Positions 27,004 through 35,967 of a stretch of 64,000 nt of DNA are shown here, piece after piece; position 1 is the first letter of the stretch, and every line of letters begins with the position of its first letter. The stretch comes from Larsenimonas rhizosphaerae (GTDB lineage Bacteria; Pseudomonadota; Gammaproteobacteria; Pseudomonadales; Halomonadaceae). The position numbers were made by a program, and so were the translations under genes. The notes under the pieces are model-generated. The model saw only the letters and a program-made list of their open reading frames with translations. It ran no database searches and was not told where the DNA came from. The DNA is taken from positions 62,001 through 126,000 of the forward strand of contig NZ_JAMLJK010000002.1 of the NCBI RefSeq assembly GCF_023700005.1, read 5' to 3'.

Positions 27004-27081
27004 GTTTTCCCCTTCTTCTGGTTTTTATTGAAAGGATGAAAATCGTGTAAGCAGGCTGGCGTGCGAGATTTTCAGGTGAAT

Positions 27082-28158
27082 TTACCCAGCGACTGTCGTT
27101 TCAGTCTCGTCCGGAACAAAAACGGTGCCGCTGAAGAGGCGGCGTGCGGTCCGCACCAGCGAACAGCTCGGCCACTGTTCTCCCTCGGTCCAATGGCTGA
27201 TCACCGACAGGGCGCCACTTGGGTGTTCGAAGTCCATGAGTCCGTTGTCCTTCGGTGCTGCCGAAAGGCCCTTGGTAATGCCGGTGGCATCGGCGCAGGC
27301 AATCGCAAGGCCTACAGCACCGGTAATCGCGAGCGCCCGATGGCATCGGCTTGGCATGAAATAACGAACCTGGAGCGTACCTTCACGCGGTGCACTGATC
27401 AGCACGGGTTTGGGAATCACCTTGTTCGAGACGTCACCCAGGCCCATGGCATGGCCCGCCTTCAGTCGGAGGGACTCGAGCGTCTTCAGCAGTTCACGGT
27501 CAGCATCGAGTTCTTCCGGTGTTTCATCCCCGCGCTTGCCGAGGTCAGCGGCGCGAATCAGTACCATGGGCATCGCGGCATCAACACACGTCACTTCGAT
27601 ACCATCAATGATGTCCCGCGCCTGTCCTGTCGGGTACAGCGCGCCGGTCTTGGCACCGACCACATTGCGAAACGACAGCAACACCGGTGCAGCCGAGCCC
27701 GGTACGCCATCGATCCGGGTGTCGCCTGCGTAGGTGACCTGACCGTTCGGGGTTTGAATGTCGGCATCGATGATGCTTTGAGTATTCACATTGCGAATGG
27801 TGACGCGGGTTGTGTCACCCGAGGCCGTTACCAGCCCCTGCTCGATCGCAAAGGGACCTACCGCACTGAGCATATTGCCGCAATTGGGGGATGTATCGAC
27901 GCGGCGCTGCTCGACCATCACCTGAACGAACAGATAATCCACATCGATGCCTGGCTCGGAGGAGGGCGAGACGATCGCGACCTTGCTGGTCTGCGGATAA
28001 CCGCCCCCGATACCATCTACCTCGAGCTCGTTGCCTGACCCCATGAGCGCCAGCAACATCTCGTCGCGGAGGTGCTCATCCTCGGGCAGATCGCTGCCGA
28101 GAAACAGAGGGCCTTTTGATGTGCCGCCGCGCATCAGCACGCAGGGAATGCTTTTCAT
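27082..28158 (-). CDS. PrpF-family isomerase (4-oxalomesaconate tautomerase-like)
   Basis: A 358-aa protein of the PrpF/GalD group, with the diaminopimelate-epimerase-like fold. Hallmarks: CVLMRGGTSKGPLF at the N terminus, a DTSPNCGNMLSAVGPFAIE segment holding the active-site Cys near residue 93, and KPVLISAPR. Relatives tautomerise 4-oxalomesaconate or isomerise aconitate. Grouped with a tricarboxylate transporter and a LysR regulator, it probably processes an unsaturated tricarboxylate once imported. An AAGGAG ribosome site precedes the ATG. Confidence 0.87.
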   Translation of the reverse strand: MKSIPCVLMRGGTSKGPLFLGSDLPEDEHLRDEMLLALMGSGNELEVDGIGGGYPQTSKVAIVSPSSEPGIDVDYLFVQVMVEQRRVDTSPNCGNMLSAVGPFAIEQGLVTASGDTTRVTIRNVNTQSIIDADIQTPNGQVTYAGDTRIDGVPGSAAPVLLSFRNVVGAKTGALYPTGQARDIIDGIEVTCVDAAMPMVLIRAADLGKRGDETPEELDADRELLKTLESLRLKAGHAMGLGDVSNKVIPKPVLISAPREGTLQVRYFMPSRCHRALAITGAVGLAIACADATGITKGLSAAPKDNGLMDFEHPSGALSVISHWTEGEQWPSCSLVRTARRLFSGTVFVPDETETTVAG

Positions 28159-28239
28159 CCGTTGCTCCTTTCATCGTGGCCACTTGACCTGGCCCTGGTG
28201 GAAGGCAAACTGACATGCATGGAATGTCTTATCTAATGC

Positions 28240-28277
28240 AACTATATAGTTAATTGATGCGTTTCATGCATATATGC
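28240..28277. promoter_or_regulatory. Palindromes in the prpF/LysR divergent promoter
   Basis: AACTATATAGTT (28240-28251) and GCATATATGC (28268-28277) are perfect palindromes in an AT-rich stretch between the divergent genes. The location is where a LysR regulator would bind to control both itself and the leftward prpF-tct operon. Binding is inferred. Confidence 0.5.
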
Positions 28278-28366
28278 GGCGATATAACGTAACTAATTGA
28301 AAGTAATAGATAAATTAAATAATGCGTGAGGGGGTAATTAATGCACCGTTCAGCCGGGTTCGACCA

Positions 28367-29299
28367 ATGAACTATGAGCTACAGCAGATCAAGGCCTTCC
28401 TGAAGGTAGTAGAGCTGGAAAGCTTTCAGGGCGCGGCAGAGGCGCTGAATCTTTCCCAGCCGGCGCTGAGCCGACGCATCAAGAAACTCGAGTCGATACT
28501 GGGCACCGCCTTGCTGTCACGCACGACACGCAGCGTGTCCCTGACCACGGTAGGGCGTGACTTCTTTCCTCAGGCAAAACGGCTGGTTGATGAGTTCGAT
28601 CATGCCCTGTTCAACATACGTGCGCTGGCCGAAAACCGGATTGGCCAGATTACGCTGGCCTGCATCCCCACGGCCGCATTCTATTTCCTGCCGGCCGTCA
28701 TTCGCGAATACAACGCCCGTTATCCCAACATCCGCATCCGCCTGCTTGACCTCAGTGCCAACGATGGGCTCGAGGCCGTGCTCAGCGGTGAAGCGGAGTT
28801 CGGTATCAACATGCTGAGCGGACACCACCCGGACATTCTCTTTACGCCCTTGGTGGTGGAGCCCTTCGTGCTCGTCTGTCGCCGCGATCATCCGCTGGCG
28901 AACAAGGATCAGGTCACCTGGACCGAGCTGATTCAGCACAAGCTGATCGGGGTCGGCAAGATGAGTGGTAATCGTATGCTGCTGGACCATGAGCTGTCGG
29001 AGCTGGCCAATCGGCCGACCTGGTTTTACGAAGTCCAGCACCTGTCGACGTCGCTGGGCATGGTCGAGGTCGGTCTGGGCGTTGCTGCGGTGCCCAGGCT
29101 TTCGATGCCCGACGATGAGCACCCGGTACTGGTTCAGCGTCCGCTGGTTGAACCACTGGTCAAGCGGACTCTGGGCATGGTGCGCCGTCGAGATAGCGCC
29201 CTGTCACCCGCGGCGGAGCGTTTTGTCGAAACCCTGCTACGGCACTGGGACAAGGGCAGCGACGATGACACGACTGCCCAGGTCTCCACGATGGACTGA
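28367..29299 (+). CDS. LysR-family transcriptional regulator
   Basis: A 310-aa LysR regulator. The winged helix lies at residues 1-60 (LQQIKAFLKVVELESFQGAAEALNLSQPALSRRIKKLE), followed by the effector domain (about 90-295). ATG at 28367 begins the conserved domain; no strong ribosome site is seen. It is divergent from the prpF-tct operon, so control of tricarboxylate uptake is most likely. The iac-like cluster lies downstream, but separated by nearly 400 bp with its own operator-like repeats. Confidence 0.92.
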   Translation: MNYELQQIKAFLKVVELESFQGAAEALNLSQPALSRRIKKLESILGTALLSRTTRSVSLTTVGRDFFPQAKRLVDEFDHALFNIRALAENRIGQITLACIPTAAFYFLPAVIREYNARYPNIRIRLLDLSANDGLEAVLSGEAEFGINMLSGHHPDILFTPLVVEPFVLVCRRDHPLANKDQVTWTELIQHKLIGVGKMSGNRMLLDHELSELANRPTWFYEVQHLSTSLGMVEVGLGVAAVPRLSMPDDEHPVLVQRPLVEPLVKRTLGMVRRRDSALSPAAERFVETLLRHWDKGSDDDTTAQVSTMD

Positions 29300-29484
29300 G
29301 ACGTCTGCTCCGGTTGCCTGCCTGTTTCTCCCTGCCCGGGTCGGGCGGGCCGCCCGGCGCGCCGGTGAATCACGGTGGGTGTCATCCTGCTCCTGATTGA
29401 ACGCAGCAAGCACGGGAGGCCGTGAAGGAGGCAGGAGGCATGCCATCGGGATAGCCAGGTTGCGACTAAAGATGGTTTTACTTT

Positions 29485-29504
29485 ACTTGAAAATTCATGT
29501 GATA
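29485..29504 (+). promoter_or_regulatory. Operator-like repeat, copy 1, upstream of the iac-like operon
   Basis: ACTTGAAAATTCATGTGATA, repeated with one mismatch at 29651-29670. TTGAAA at 29487-29492 could serve as a -35 element with TGTATT at 29510-29515 17 bases on. The core is close to a dyad, as expected for a MarR-type site. Confidence 0.6.
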
Positions 29505-29650
29505 TGGGTTGTATTGGATGCATGGACAGCGTTAGCACCCACGACAGTTCGTTCGTCATCGTCGTTGAGTATCGCATCGCTGTTGTTGGCTCCCGGGTGC
29601 GTGGTCCGTGTTGTTCGAGTGCCTATGGAAGCCCGTTTTTTTATCCAAAT

Positions 29651-29670
29651 ACTTGAAATTTCATGTGATA
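29651..29670 (+). promoter_or_regulatory. Operator-like repeat, copy 2, directly before iacH
   Basis: ACTTGAAATTTCATGTGATA matches copy 1 at 19 of 20 positions; its first 16 bases form a dyad with 14 of 16 positions matching. It ends 16 bp before the amidase ATG. A decamer GTAAAGTAAA follows (29672-29681), and its reverse complement precedes copy 1 (29477-29486), so the whole arrangement is repeated in mirrored form. Confidence 0.6.
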
Positions 29671-29686
29671 GGTAAAGTAAACGCTT

Positions 29687-30829
29687 ATGTCCGCACTCGT
29701 ACACTCTCTGGATCTTGGCACCGGCCCCCTGCGGGTTGTGGTCAAGGACAGCATCGACATCGCCGGCTACCCCACTCGCGCCGGGTGCCAGGCGCTGGCC
29801 GATGCCCCGGCGGCGACGCAGCATGCGGCGATCGTTGAGCGCACTCTGGCCGCGGGGTATCGCATCGTCGGCAAGGCCAACCTCCATGAACTGGCGTTCG
29901 GCATGAGTGGGCTCAATGCCTGGACCGGAACGCCCGACAATCCGAATTTTCCGGCCCTGATTCCGGGGGGCTCATCCAGTGGCTCGGCCGCGGCAGTGGC
30001 CGCGGGGCTGGCGGACATCGGCATCGGTACCGATACCGGCGGCTCGATTCGTGTCCCCGCAGCGTGCTGCGGCGTTTACGGACTCAAGCCGACCTTTGGC
30101 CGTCTCAGCCGTCGGGGTGCCATGCCCGCGTACAGCAGCCTCGACTGTGTAGGGCCGCTGAGCGCCGACCTCGAGACGCTGATTGCCTTCATGGCAGCGG
30201 TCGACCCCACGTTCCGTGTCACGGCTGACGACACGCCGCCCAGCCTGGGCGCGCTGGAGGTCCACGCCGACCCGGCGATCAGCGGGGCGGTCGCCGCCTG
30301 TCTGGAAGGCGCCGGGCTGGACAGTTCGACGCGCGCTCTGCCGCAGATGGATGAGGCCTACGCAGCGGGCATGGCACTGATCAATCGCGAGACCTATATC
30401 GCCTGCCGGGCCTGGCTCAACAGCGGGCGCCTGGGAGCTGATGTCGAGCGCCGCCTGCGTGCAGCGGCCCAGACCAGCGACGCCGAGATACGTGAGGCCG
30501 AGGCAGTACGTCGTGCCTTCGTCGCCAGCGTCGATCGGCTACTCGAGGAGCACGCGGTGCTGGCGCTGCCGACACTGCCGCACTTTCCGATGACTCGCGC
30601 CGCTGCTGAAGAAGGGCAGCAGGACCTGACGGTTTCCTCCCTGGTGCGACCTTTCAACCTGTCGGGGCATCCCGCCCTGAGCCTGCCGCTGGCGACGGAT
30701 CATGGCCGCCCTGTGAGCCTGCAGCTTGTCGGCCGACGCGGCGACGACGCCGGTGTCTGCCAGGCCGCGCGCTACCTGCTCGCGCGCTCGGCAGCAACCC
30801 CCTCAATCAAAGGAGATGCGTATGTATAG
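29687..30829 (+). CDS. iacH: Amidase signature family protein, IacH-like
   Basis: A 380-aa amidase. The Ser-cisSer-Lys triad is visible: Lys20 in VVVKDSIDIAG, Ser96-98 in PGGSSSGSAAAVA, and nucleophile Ser120 in GTDTGGSIRVP. Known iac clusters include an amidase (iacH), thought to act on an amide intermediate of the indole-acetate route. It opens the operon, just after the two operator-like repeats. It overlaps the next gene by 8 bases. Assignment to iacH rests on context rather than on a diagnostic motif. Confidence 0.85.
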   Translation: MSALVHSLDLGTGPLRVVVKDSIDIAGYPTRAGCQALADAPAATQHAAIVERTLAAGYRIVGKANLHELAFGMSGLNAWTGTPDNPNFPALIPGGSSSGSAAAVAAGLADIGIGTDTGGSIRVPAACCGVYGLKPTFGRLSRRGAMPAYSSLDCVGPLSADLETLIAFMAAVDPTFRVTADDTPPSLGALEVHADPAISGAVAACLEGAGLDSSTRALPQMDEAYAAGMALINRETYIACRAWLNSGRLGADVERRLRAAAQTSDAEIREAEAVRRAFVASVDRLLEEHAVLALPTLPHFPMTRAAAEEGQQDLTVSSLVRPFNLSGHPALSLPLATDHGRPVSLQLVGRRGDDAGVCQAARYLLARSAATPSIKGDAYV

Positions 30830-31967
30830 CCTGGTCGATAAAGCCCAATGGGGCGGCGAGGTGCGTTTCGATGCGCTGCTCGACGATATCCGTGGTCGAC
30901 GCGAGGAGTTTGAGGCGCAACGCCATATCTCGGCGGACATCATCGATGCGTTCAAGGACATCGGTGTCTACCGGGCCCTGGTGCCCAAATGCTACGGCGG
31001 TGACGAAAAATCCCCGGCCGAGTTTCTGAAGATGGTTGAGGCGATCTCGGCGGCCGACGGTTCTGCCGGCTGGGTGGCGAGTTTCGGCATGAATCCCTTC
31101 TACCTGGCCGCACTGCCCAGGGACACCATCACCCGGATCTGGAAGGACTCCCCGGACGTCGTGTTCGCCGGTGGCATCTTTCCGCCACATCCCGCCGAGA
31201 AGGTCGATAACGGCTACCGCATCAAGGGACGCTGGAAATTTGCCAGTGGCTGCATGGGCGCGACCCTCTGCGGTGTCGGCATCCAGCCCGACGAGCCTGG
31301 CGCTGCGCCACGCATGGCCGTGCTGCCGCCCGATCAGGTGCGAGTCGATCCTACCTGGGACATGGTCGGCATGGCCGCCACCGGCAGCCACGATCTGGTT
31401 GTGGACGATGCCTACGTCGCCGAGGAATGGACCTTCGTACGCGGTGCCAGCGCGACCATCGACGCGCCCTTTGTTCGTTACCCGTCACTGGCCTTTGCCG
31501 CTCAGGTGCTGGCCGTGACCACGCTGGGCCTGGCACGTGAAGCGCTCGATGTGATGCGGGCCATGGCCGGGGGCCGCAAATCGGTCACCGGTGCGCCGAA
31601 CCTGGGGGAGCGCGAATACGCTCAGATCGGCCTTGCAAAGGCCGAGGCCCAGGTGCGCGCCGCCCGCGCCTTCTTCTACGAGAGCACCGAGGCGGCCTGG
31701 AGCGCTGTCGAGGCCGGCGGTGAGCCTAGCCGCGACCAGATCAACCTGTTGCGCCTGTCCACGACCCATCTGACGCGGGAATGTGCCGAGGCAATCCGCT
31801 GTGTGTATCAGCTCAGTGGCATGAGTGGTGCCGAAAACGGGCATCCGCTGTCGCGCATTCTGCGTGATTCGATGCTCTGCACCCAGCATGCCTTCATGGG
31901 CGAGATCACCTTCAAGAACGCCGGCGCCATCTTCTTCGACCACGACCCGCTACCGGGCTACCTATGA
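30822..31967 (+). CDS. iacA: Acyl-CoA-dehydrogenase-fold flavin monooxygenase, IacA-like
   Basis: A 381-aa protein with the acyl-CoA dehydrogenase fold, of the group that uses reduced flavin and O2 to hydroxylate aromatics (IacA, HsaA, p-hydroxyphenylacetate hydroxylase C2). GRWKFASGC near residue 135 and TWDMVGMAATGSHDLVVDD near 170-190 are typical. IacA attacks the indole ring of indole-3-acetate. ATG 30822 is chosen because AGGAG lies 6 bases upstream; ATG 30816 is too close. Reduced flavin would come from the reductase at 36193. Confidence 0.87.
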   Translation: MYSLVDKAQWGGEVRFDALLDDIRGRREEFEAQRHISADIIDAFKDIGVYRALVPKCYGGDEKSPAEFLKMVEAISAADGSAGWVASFGMNPFYLAALPRDTITRIWKDSPDVVFAGGIFPPHPAEKVDNGYRIKGRWKFASGCMGATLCGVGIQPDEPGAAPRMAVLPPDQVRVDPTWDMVGMAATGSHDLVVDDAYVAEEWTFVRGASATIDAPFVRYPSLAFAAQVLAVTTLGLAREALDVMRAMAGGRKSVTGAPNLGEREYAQIGLAKAEAQVRAARAFFYESTEAAWSAVEAGGEPSRDQINLLRLSTTHLTRECAEAIRCVYQLSGMSGAENGHPLSRILRDSMLCTQHAFMGEITFKNAGAIFFDHDPLPGYL

Positions 31968-32022
31968 GTCGGGCCATCCACTCACTCACCGGATCATTCA
32001 TTCGCTAACGGAGAATCACGAC

Positions 32023-32370
32023 ATGAAACATCGCGTACTGTTTTGCTGTGGCATCAACCAGAATTTCATGGACGCCACCGCCGAGGAGGCCAAGGAGGTC
32101 TGGGAAGCCACCCGGGCCATGCTGCAGGGCATCGATGGCCTGCCCGGCCTCACCATTCTGGGCATCATGGACGATGACCGCATTCAGGTCGGCCCCTCTC
32201 TTGCCGCGCCCTGGACCTTCTACATCATGGCCGACGTCGAGACCTACGAAGCCATCGTCGACGCCTGCAACTTCTTCCGTTCCACGCCCGTGGGCGACGG
32301 TACCTACAAGCTCTGGAAATACTGCCGTGTCGAGGCGCGCATCGGTCGCGAGCTCGTCGTCCCCGAGTAA
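32023..32370 (+). CDS. iacB: IacB-like small protein
   Basis: A 115-aa protein beginning MKHRVLFCCGINQNFMDA, with a compact alpha/beta pattern resembling ferredoxin-like ABM folds. Its place directly after the IacA-like monooxygenase and its sequence style match IacB of known indole-acetate clusters; its reaction is not established. A GGAG ribosome site lies 8 bases before the ATG. No membrane segment is seen. Confidence 0.75.
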   Translation: MKHRVLFCCGINQNFMDATAEEAKEVWEATRAMLQGIDGLPGLTILGIMDDDRIQVGPSLAAPWTFYIMADVETYEAIVDACNFFRSTPVGDGTYKLWKYCRVEARIGRELVVPE

Positions 32371-32455
32371 CGGATTTTGTTTCCGACGTTTCCTGAAAAA
32401 CGTTTCTCGACAGACGTGTCGGCAAAGACCTGAAAACTGCTAGCGCGAGGCCATT

Positions 32456-33730
32456 ATGACTATCGACAACAGGATTGAACTCGTTCCTGAACCGGATGAA
32501 CTGGTGTTCAAGGACCATATCCGCACCCCCATGTATGACGATGCGGCGCTGTTCGACGCCGAGATGGACCGCATCTTCAAAAAGACCTGGGTATGGGTCG
32601 CTCATGAGAGCGAAATTCCCGACAAGGGGTCGTTCAAGCTGTCCCAGGTGGGACGTGACCCGGTGATCGTGGTGCGTGACAGGAAAGGCAGGATCCACGT
32701 CATGATCAACCGTTGCCGCCACCGGGCAGCCACGGTGTGCGAGGTGAAACAGGGCAAGACCGCCTCGTTCCAGTGTCCCTACCACGGCTGGGGCTACGGT
32801 CTGGACGGCTCGCTGCGCGCGCTGCCCTATCCCGAGCAGTACGGCGATGACTTCGACAAGGCACAGCATGGTCTGCTCAAGCTGCGCACCGAATCCTACG
32901 CCGGAATGGTCTTTGCCACCTTCAACGAAGAGGTCGAGCCGCTGGTCGAGTTCCTCGGACCGGTAACGAAGTGGATCGATCTGTTCATGAAGCAGGGCGC
33001 CGGGTACCCGGTCAAGGCGATCGGCGAGCATCAGTTCAGTGTGCCGATGAACTGGAAGATCCAGCTCGAAAACACCACTGACGCCTATCACTTCCCGGTG
33101 GTGCACAAGTCATTCCTGCAGTCGCTGGACGATGAGACCGAGGAGGTCTTCTCGTTCCTCGAGCAGGGCAAGGGCTACGTCGAGGATCTCGGCAACGGTC
33201 ACTCGGTCATGGTGATGATCCCCGAACTGGTGGATCTGGAAGACAACCTCGATGCACCGATCCCCGAACGCTTCCAGACACTGGCTCAGGAACTGCGTGA
33301 CGAGGGGCATGACGATCAGCAGGTGCGACGCATTGTACGCGCCGTGGGGGGCGCCGGCTTCAACCTCAACCTGTTCCCCAACGTGTCGCTATCGCTGGCC
33401 TTTTTCCGCGTGCTGACGCCGGTGAACGTCGGTTGCACCGACGTTCGGCATATCGCCATCGGCATGGACGGTGGCCCTGATGCCGCCAACCGTGCGCGGC
33501 TGCGGCTGCACGAGCACTTCCAGGGCCCGATGGGCTTCGGCTCGCCTGATGATGCGGAGGTATGGGAGCGCATTCAGCGTGGTGTTCAGGGGGGCGCCGA
33601 GCTGCCCATTCTGATCAACCGTGGCCTTGAGGACGAGCAGCCCGGCGAGGCGGGACCGCGCGGACATATCAGTGCCGAGACCGGCATGCGTGCGGCGTAC
33701 GACATGTGGAAAAGGATGATGCAGTCATGA
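32456..33730 (+). CDS. iacC: Rieske dioxygenase large subunit, IacC-like
   Basis: A 424-aa ring-hydroxylating oxygenase alpha subunit. Rieske [2Fe-2S] ligands are Cys87-X-His89 and Cys107-X2-His110 (CRHR and CPYHGW). The mononuclear iron site is in ENTTDAYHFPVVHKS, with His212, His217 and nearby Asp209. It forms an oxygenase with the small subunit encoded next and takes electrons from the reductase at 34976. In iac pathways this enzyme acts late, on the oxidised indole-acetate intermediate, and leads to the dihydroxy aromatic product. Start and stop of the next gene overlap (ATGA). Confidence 0.92.
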   Translation: MTIDNRIELVPEPDELVFKDHIRTPMYDDAALFDAEMDRIFKKTWVWVAHESEIPDKGSFKLSQVGRDPVIVVRDRKGRIHVMINRCRHRAATVCEVKQGKTASFQCPYHGWGYGLDGSLRALPYPEQYGDDFDKAQHGLLKLRTESYAGMVFATFNEEVEPLVEFLGPVTKWIDLFMKQGAGYPVKAIGEHQFSVPMNWKIQLENTTDAYHFPVVHKSFLQSLDDETEEVFSFLEQGKGYVEDLGNGHSVMVMIPELVDLEDNLDAPIPERFQTLAQELRDEGHDDQQVRRIVRAVGGAGFNLNLFPNVSLSLAFFRVLTPVNVGCTDVRHIAIGMDGGPDAANRARLRLHEHFQGPMGFGSPDDAEVWERIQRGVQGGAELPILINRGLEDEQPGEAGPRGHISAETGMRAAYDMWKRMMQS

Positions 33731-34212
33731 CCGATACCCGAAACGATTCCCTGCTGTGGAGCGCCCAGGCCTTTATCTGGGCCGAAGCGGACATGCTTGA
33801 TCGCCGCGACTACGAGGCGTGGCTCGCCCTGTGGCGCGACGATGGCTTCTACACCCTGCCGATCGGCGACACCCAGGACTTCGATAACGCACTCAATCTG
33901 TGCCACGACGACGCCCACATGCGGCGCGAGCGCATCAAGCGCTTCCAGCAGGGCTTCTCGATTTCCTCGGCGCCGCCGGCGCGTACCATACGCACGCTGT
34001 CGCGCTTCGTGATCGAGGCAACCGAGGGCGATGACGTCAGGGTTCGCTGTGCGGAGCATCTGATCGAGGACAAGTTCGGCCGCCAGCGCATCTGGGCCGC
34101 GGACCTGACCTACACCCTCACTGTCACCCCGGACGGCTTCAAGATCCGTCACAAGGTGGCGCGCCTGCTCAACTCCGACGGGATGCTGAACTCGTTCAGC
34201 TATTTATTCTGA
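33727..34212 (+). CDS. iacD: Rieske dioxygenase small subunit, IacD-like
   Basis: A 161-aa beta subunit of a ring-hydroxylating dioxygenase, with the cystatin-like NTF2 fold. FIWAEADMLDRRDYEAWLALWRDDGFYTLP near the N terminus is the usual opening, and LTYTLTVTPDGFKIRHKVARLLNSD near the end is typical. It packs with the IacC-like subunit and helps shape the oxygenase hexamer. Its ATG overlaps the iacC stop, and its own stop overlaps the next start, so three genes are translationally linked. Confidence 0.9.
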   Translation: MTDTRNDSLLWSAQAFIWAEADMLDRRDYEAWLALWRDDGFYTLPIGDTQDFDNALNLCHDDAHMRRERIKRFQQGFSISSAPPARTIRTLSRFVIEATEGDDVRVRCAEHLIEDKFGRQRIWAADLTYTLTVTPDGFKIRHKVARLLNSDGMLNSFSYLF

Positions 34213-34970
34213 TGACACTACCTGCTCCCGACAAGATTCATACCGCAGTGGTCACCGGCGGCGCGCGTGGCTTCGGCGCCGAGGCGGTGCGTGCCCTGCA
34301 CCGTGCCGGCTTCCGGGTGGTGATCTCCGACATCGACCCCGAGCCGGCCGCGGCGCTGGCCAGCGAGCTGGACCTCTCCGGCGAGACCGCGATGACCGCG
34401 ACCCTCGATGTAAACCGGCCCGAGGACTTCCAGGCCGTGCTCGACAAGTGCATCGAACGCTGGGGCTCGGTGGAGGTGCTGGTCAACAACGCCGCGCGTA
34501 CGGCGGTGCAGGGGGTGCTGGAGATCGACCCCGCGGATTTCAACGCCGTGCTCGCGACCAACGCCGGCGGTACCTTCGCCGGCAGTCAGATCTTCGGGCG
34601 CCACTTCAAGGCTCAGGGCTACGGGCGCATCGTCAATCTGGCCTCGCTGGCGGGGCAGAACGGCGGCACCGCGACCGGCGCCCACTACGCCGCATCCAAG
34701 GGCGCCATCCTGACCCTGACCAAGATCTTCGCCCGTGACCTGGCACCCTTCGGCGTCACATGCAACGCCATCGCTCCCGGCCCGATGGACACCCCCATGG
34801 TGCGTTCGGTGCTGGGCAACAACCTTGAGCAGGCCCTTGCTAATATCCCGGTGGGCCAGCTCGGGGATCCCCACTTCGTTGCCGAACTGGTGGTACTGCT
34901 GGCAGGCCCCAACGCGGCCTTCGTCAACGGCGCCTGCTGGGACGTCAACGGTGGAATCTACATGAGGTGA
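34212..34970 (+). CDS. iacE: SDR-family dehydrogenase, IacE-like
   Basis: A 252-aa short-chain dehydrogenase/reductase. NAD(P) motif TGGARGFGAEAV near residues 16-27, NNAA near 94, and the catalytic Tyr-X3-Lys in YAASKGAI near 160. In iac pathways IacE acts on 2-hydroxy- or dioxindole-type intermediates made after IacA. Its ATG overlaps the previous stop and its stop lies within the start region of the reductase gene, which fits one polycistronic unit. Confidence 0.9.
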   Translation: MTLPAPDKIHTAVVTGGARGFGAEAVRALHRAGFRVVISDIDPEPAAALASELDLSGETAMTATLDVNRPEDFQAVLDKCIERWGSVEVLVNNAARTAVQGVLEIDPADFNAVLATNAGGTFAGSQIFGRHFKAQGYGRIVNLASLAGQNGGTATGAHYAASKGAILTLTKIFARDLAPFGVTCNAIAPGPMDTPMVRSVLGNNLEQALANIPVGQLGDPHFVAELVVLLAGPNAAFVNGACWDVNGGIYMR

Positions 34971-34975
34971 TGCCA

Positions 34976-35947
34976 ATGGAGACCCCCAAAACGCGCCTGA
35001 CGCTGACCATCGACGAGCGCATCGACGAGCCGGGCAACATCGCCAGGCTGCGGCTTCGCGCACCCGATGGCGCACCGCTGCCGCCATTCACTGCCGGTGC
35101 TCACCTGGACATACACATCCATGACGCCGAGGTCGATCTGTGGCGACAGTACTCGCTGTGCTCGGATCCGGCCGAGACGGGGTTCTACGAGATCGGCGTG
35201 CTGCGTGATCCCAACAGTCGTGGTGGTTCGGAAACCCTGCACCGGATCGTACGCACCGGCGGCACGCTTGAGGTCGAGGGACCGAGGAATCACTTCCCCC
35301 TGAATGAAGCGGCCCCTCAGAGCCTGTTGTTCGGAGGCGGCATCGGCGTGACACCGATGATAGCGATGGCCCGGCGGCTTCGTACGCTGGGACAGGACTT
35401 CACGCTGCACTACTGCACACGGTCGCAGGACGCCACCGCCTTCCGCGATGCGGTAGCGGATGCCGGACTCGCGGATGCCGTGGTCTACCACCACGACGAT
35501 GACCCGGCGACCCGGCTTGATCTGGACGCCGTGCTGGCCGAGGCATGCGCCGGGGCCAACATCTATGTCTGTGGTCCGCAGGGGTTCATGGACTGGGTGA
35601 TCGGCCGTGCGGGCGCTTGCGGCATCGATGATGACCGCATTCACAAGGAGTTCTTTTCCGCCGACGTCGATGTCTCGGGCGAGGCCTTCGAGGTGGTGGC
35701 CGAACGCTCCGGGCTCACGGTCAGCGTGGGCGCTGAAGATACCATCGCCAGGGCGCTGGCGCGTGCCGGAATCGCGGTCGAGGTGAAATGCGAGGAGGGC
35801 GTGTGCGGCACCTGCGTGACCGATGTCCTCGACGGCGAGATCGATCATCGCGATCACTTCCTCACCGGCGAGGAGCGCGAGGATGGTGACCAGATGTGTG
35901 TCTGCTGTTCGCGGGCCAAAGGCAATCGGCTCGTGCTCGATATCTGA
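34976..35947 (+). CDS. iacF: Ferredoxin-NAD(P)H oxidoreductase for the Rieske oxygenase, IacF-like
   Basis: A 323-aa phthalate-dioxygenase-reductase-type flavoprotein. An FMN-binding part with RQYSLCSDP at about residue 56, an NAD-binding part with LFGGGIGVTPMIAMARRL near 120 and YVCGPQGFMDWV near 195, and a C-terminal plant-type [2Fe-2S] domain with CEEGVCGTCVTDVLDGEIDHRDHFL and a last Cys in MCVCCSRA. It feeds electrons to the IacCD oxygenase. ATG at 34976 has GAGG 8 bases upstream; ATG 34970 is the alternative. Confidence 0.92.
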   Translation: METPKTRLTLTIDERIDEPGNIARLRLRAPDGAPLPPFTAGAHLDIHIHDAEVDLWRQYSLCSDPAETGFYEIGVLRDPNSRGGSETLHRIVRTGGTLEVEGPRNHFPLNEAAPQSLLFGGGIGVTPMIAMARRLRTLGQDFTLHYCTRSQDATAFRDAVADAGLADAVVYHHDDDPATRLDLDAVLAEACAGANIYVCGPQGFMDWVIGRAGACGIDDDRIHKEFFSADVDVSGEAFEVVAERSGLTVSVGAEDTIARALARAGIAVEVKCEEGVCGTCVTDVLDGEIDHRDHFLTGEEREDGDQMCVCCSRAKGNRLVLDI

Positions 35948-35967
35948 ACCCACAAAGGAATACAACA

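Larger units (their letters stand above)
29300..29686. promoter_or_regulatory. Control region of the iac-like operon
   Basis: No gene is supported. The left part has a short GC-rich hairpin near 29342-29357 that might end the LysR transcript. The right 200 bp is AT-rich and carries two copies of the operator-like repeat 166 bp apart, a spacing that would suit DNA looping or two promoters. Confidence 0.5.
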
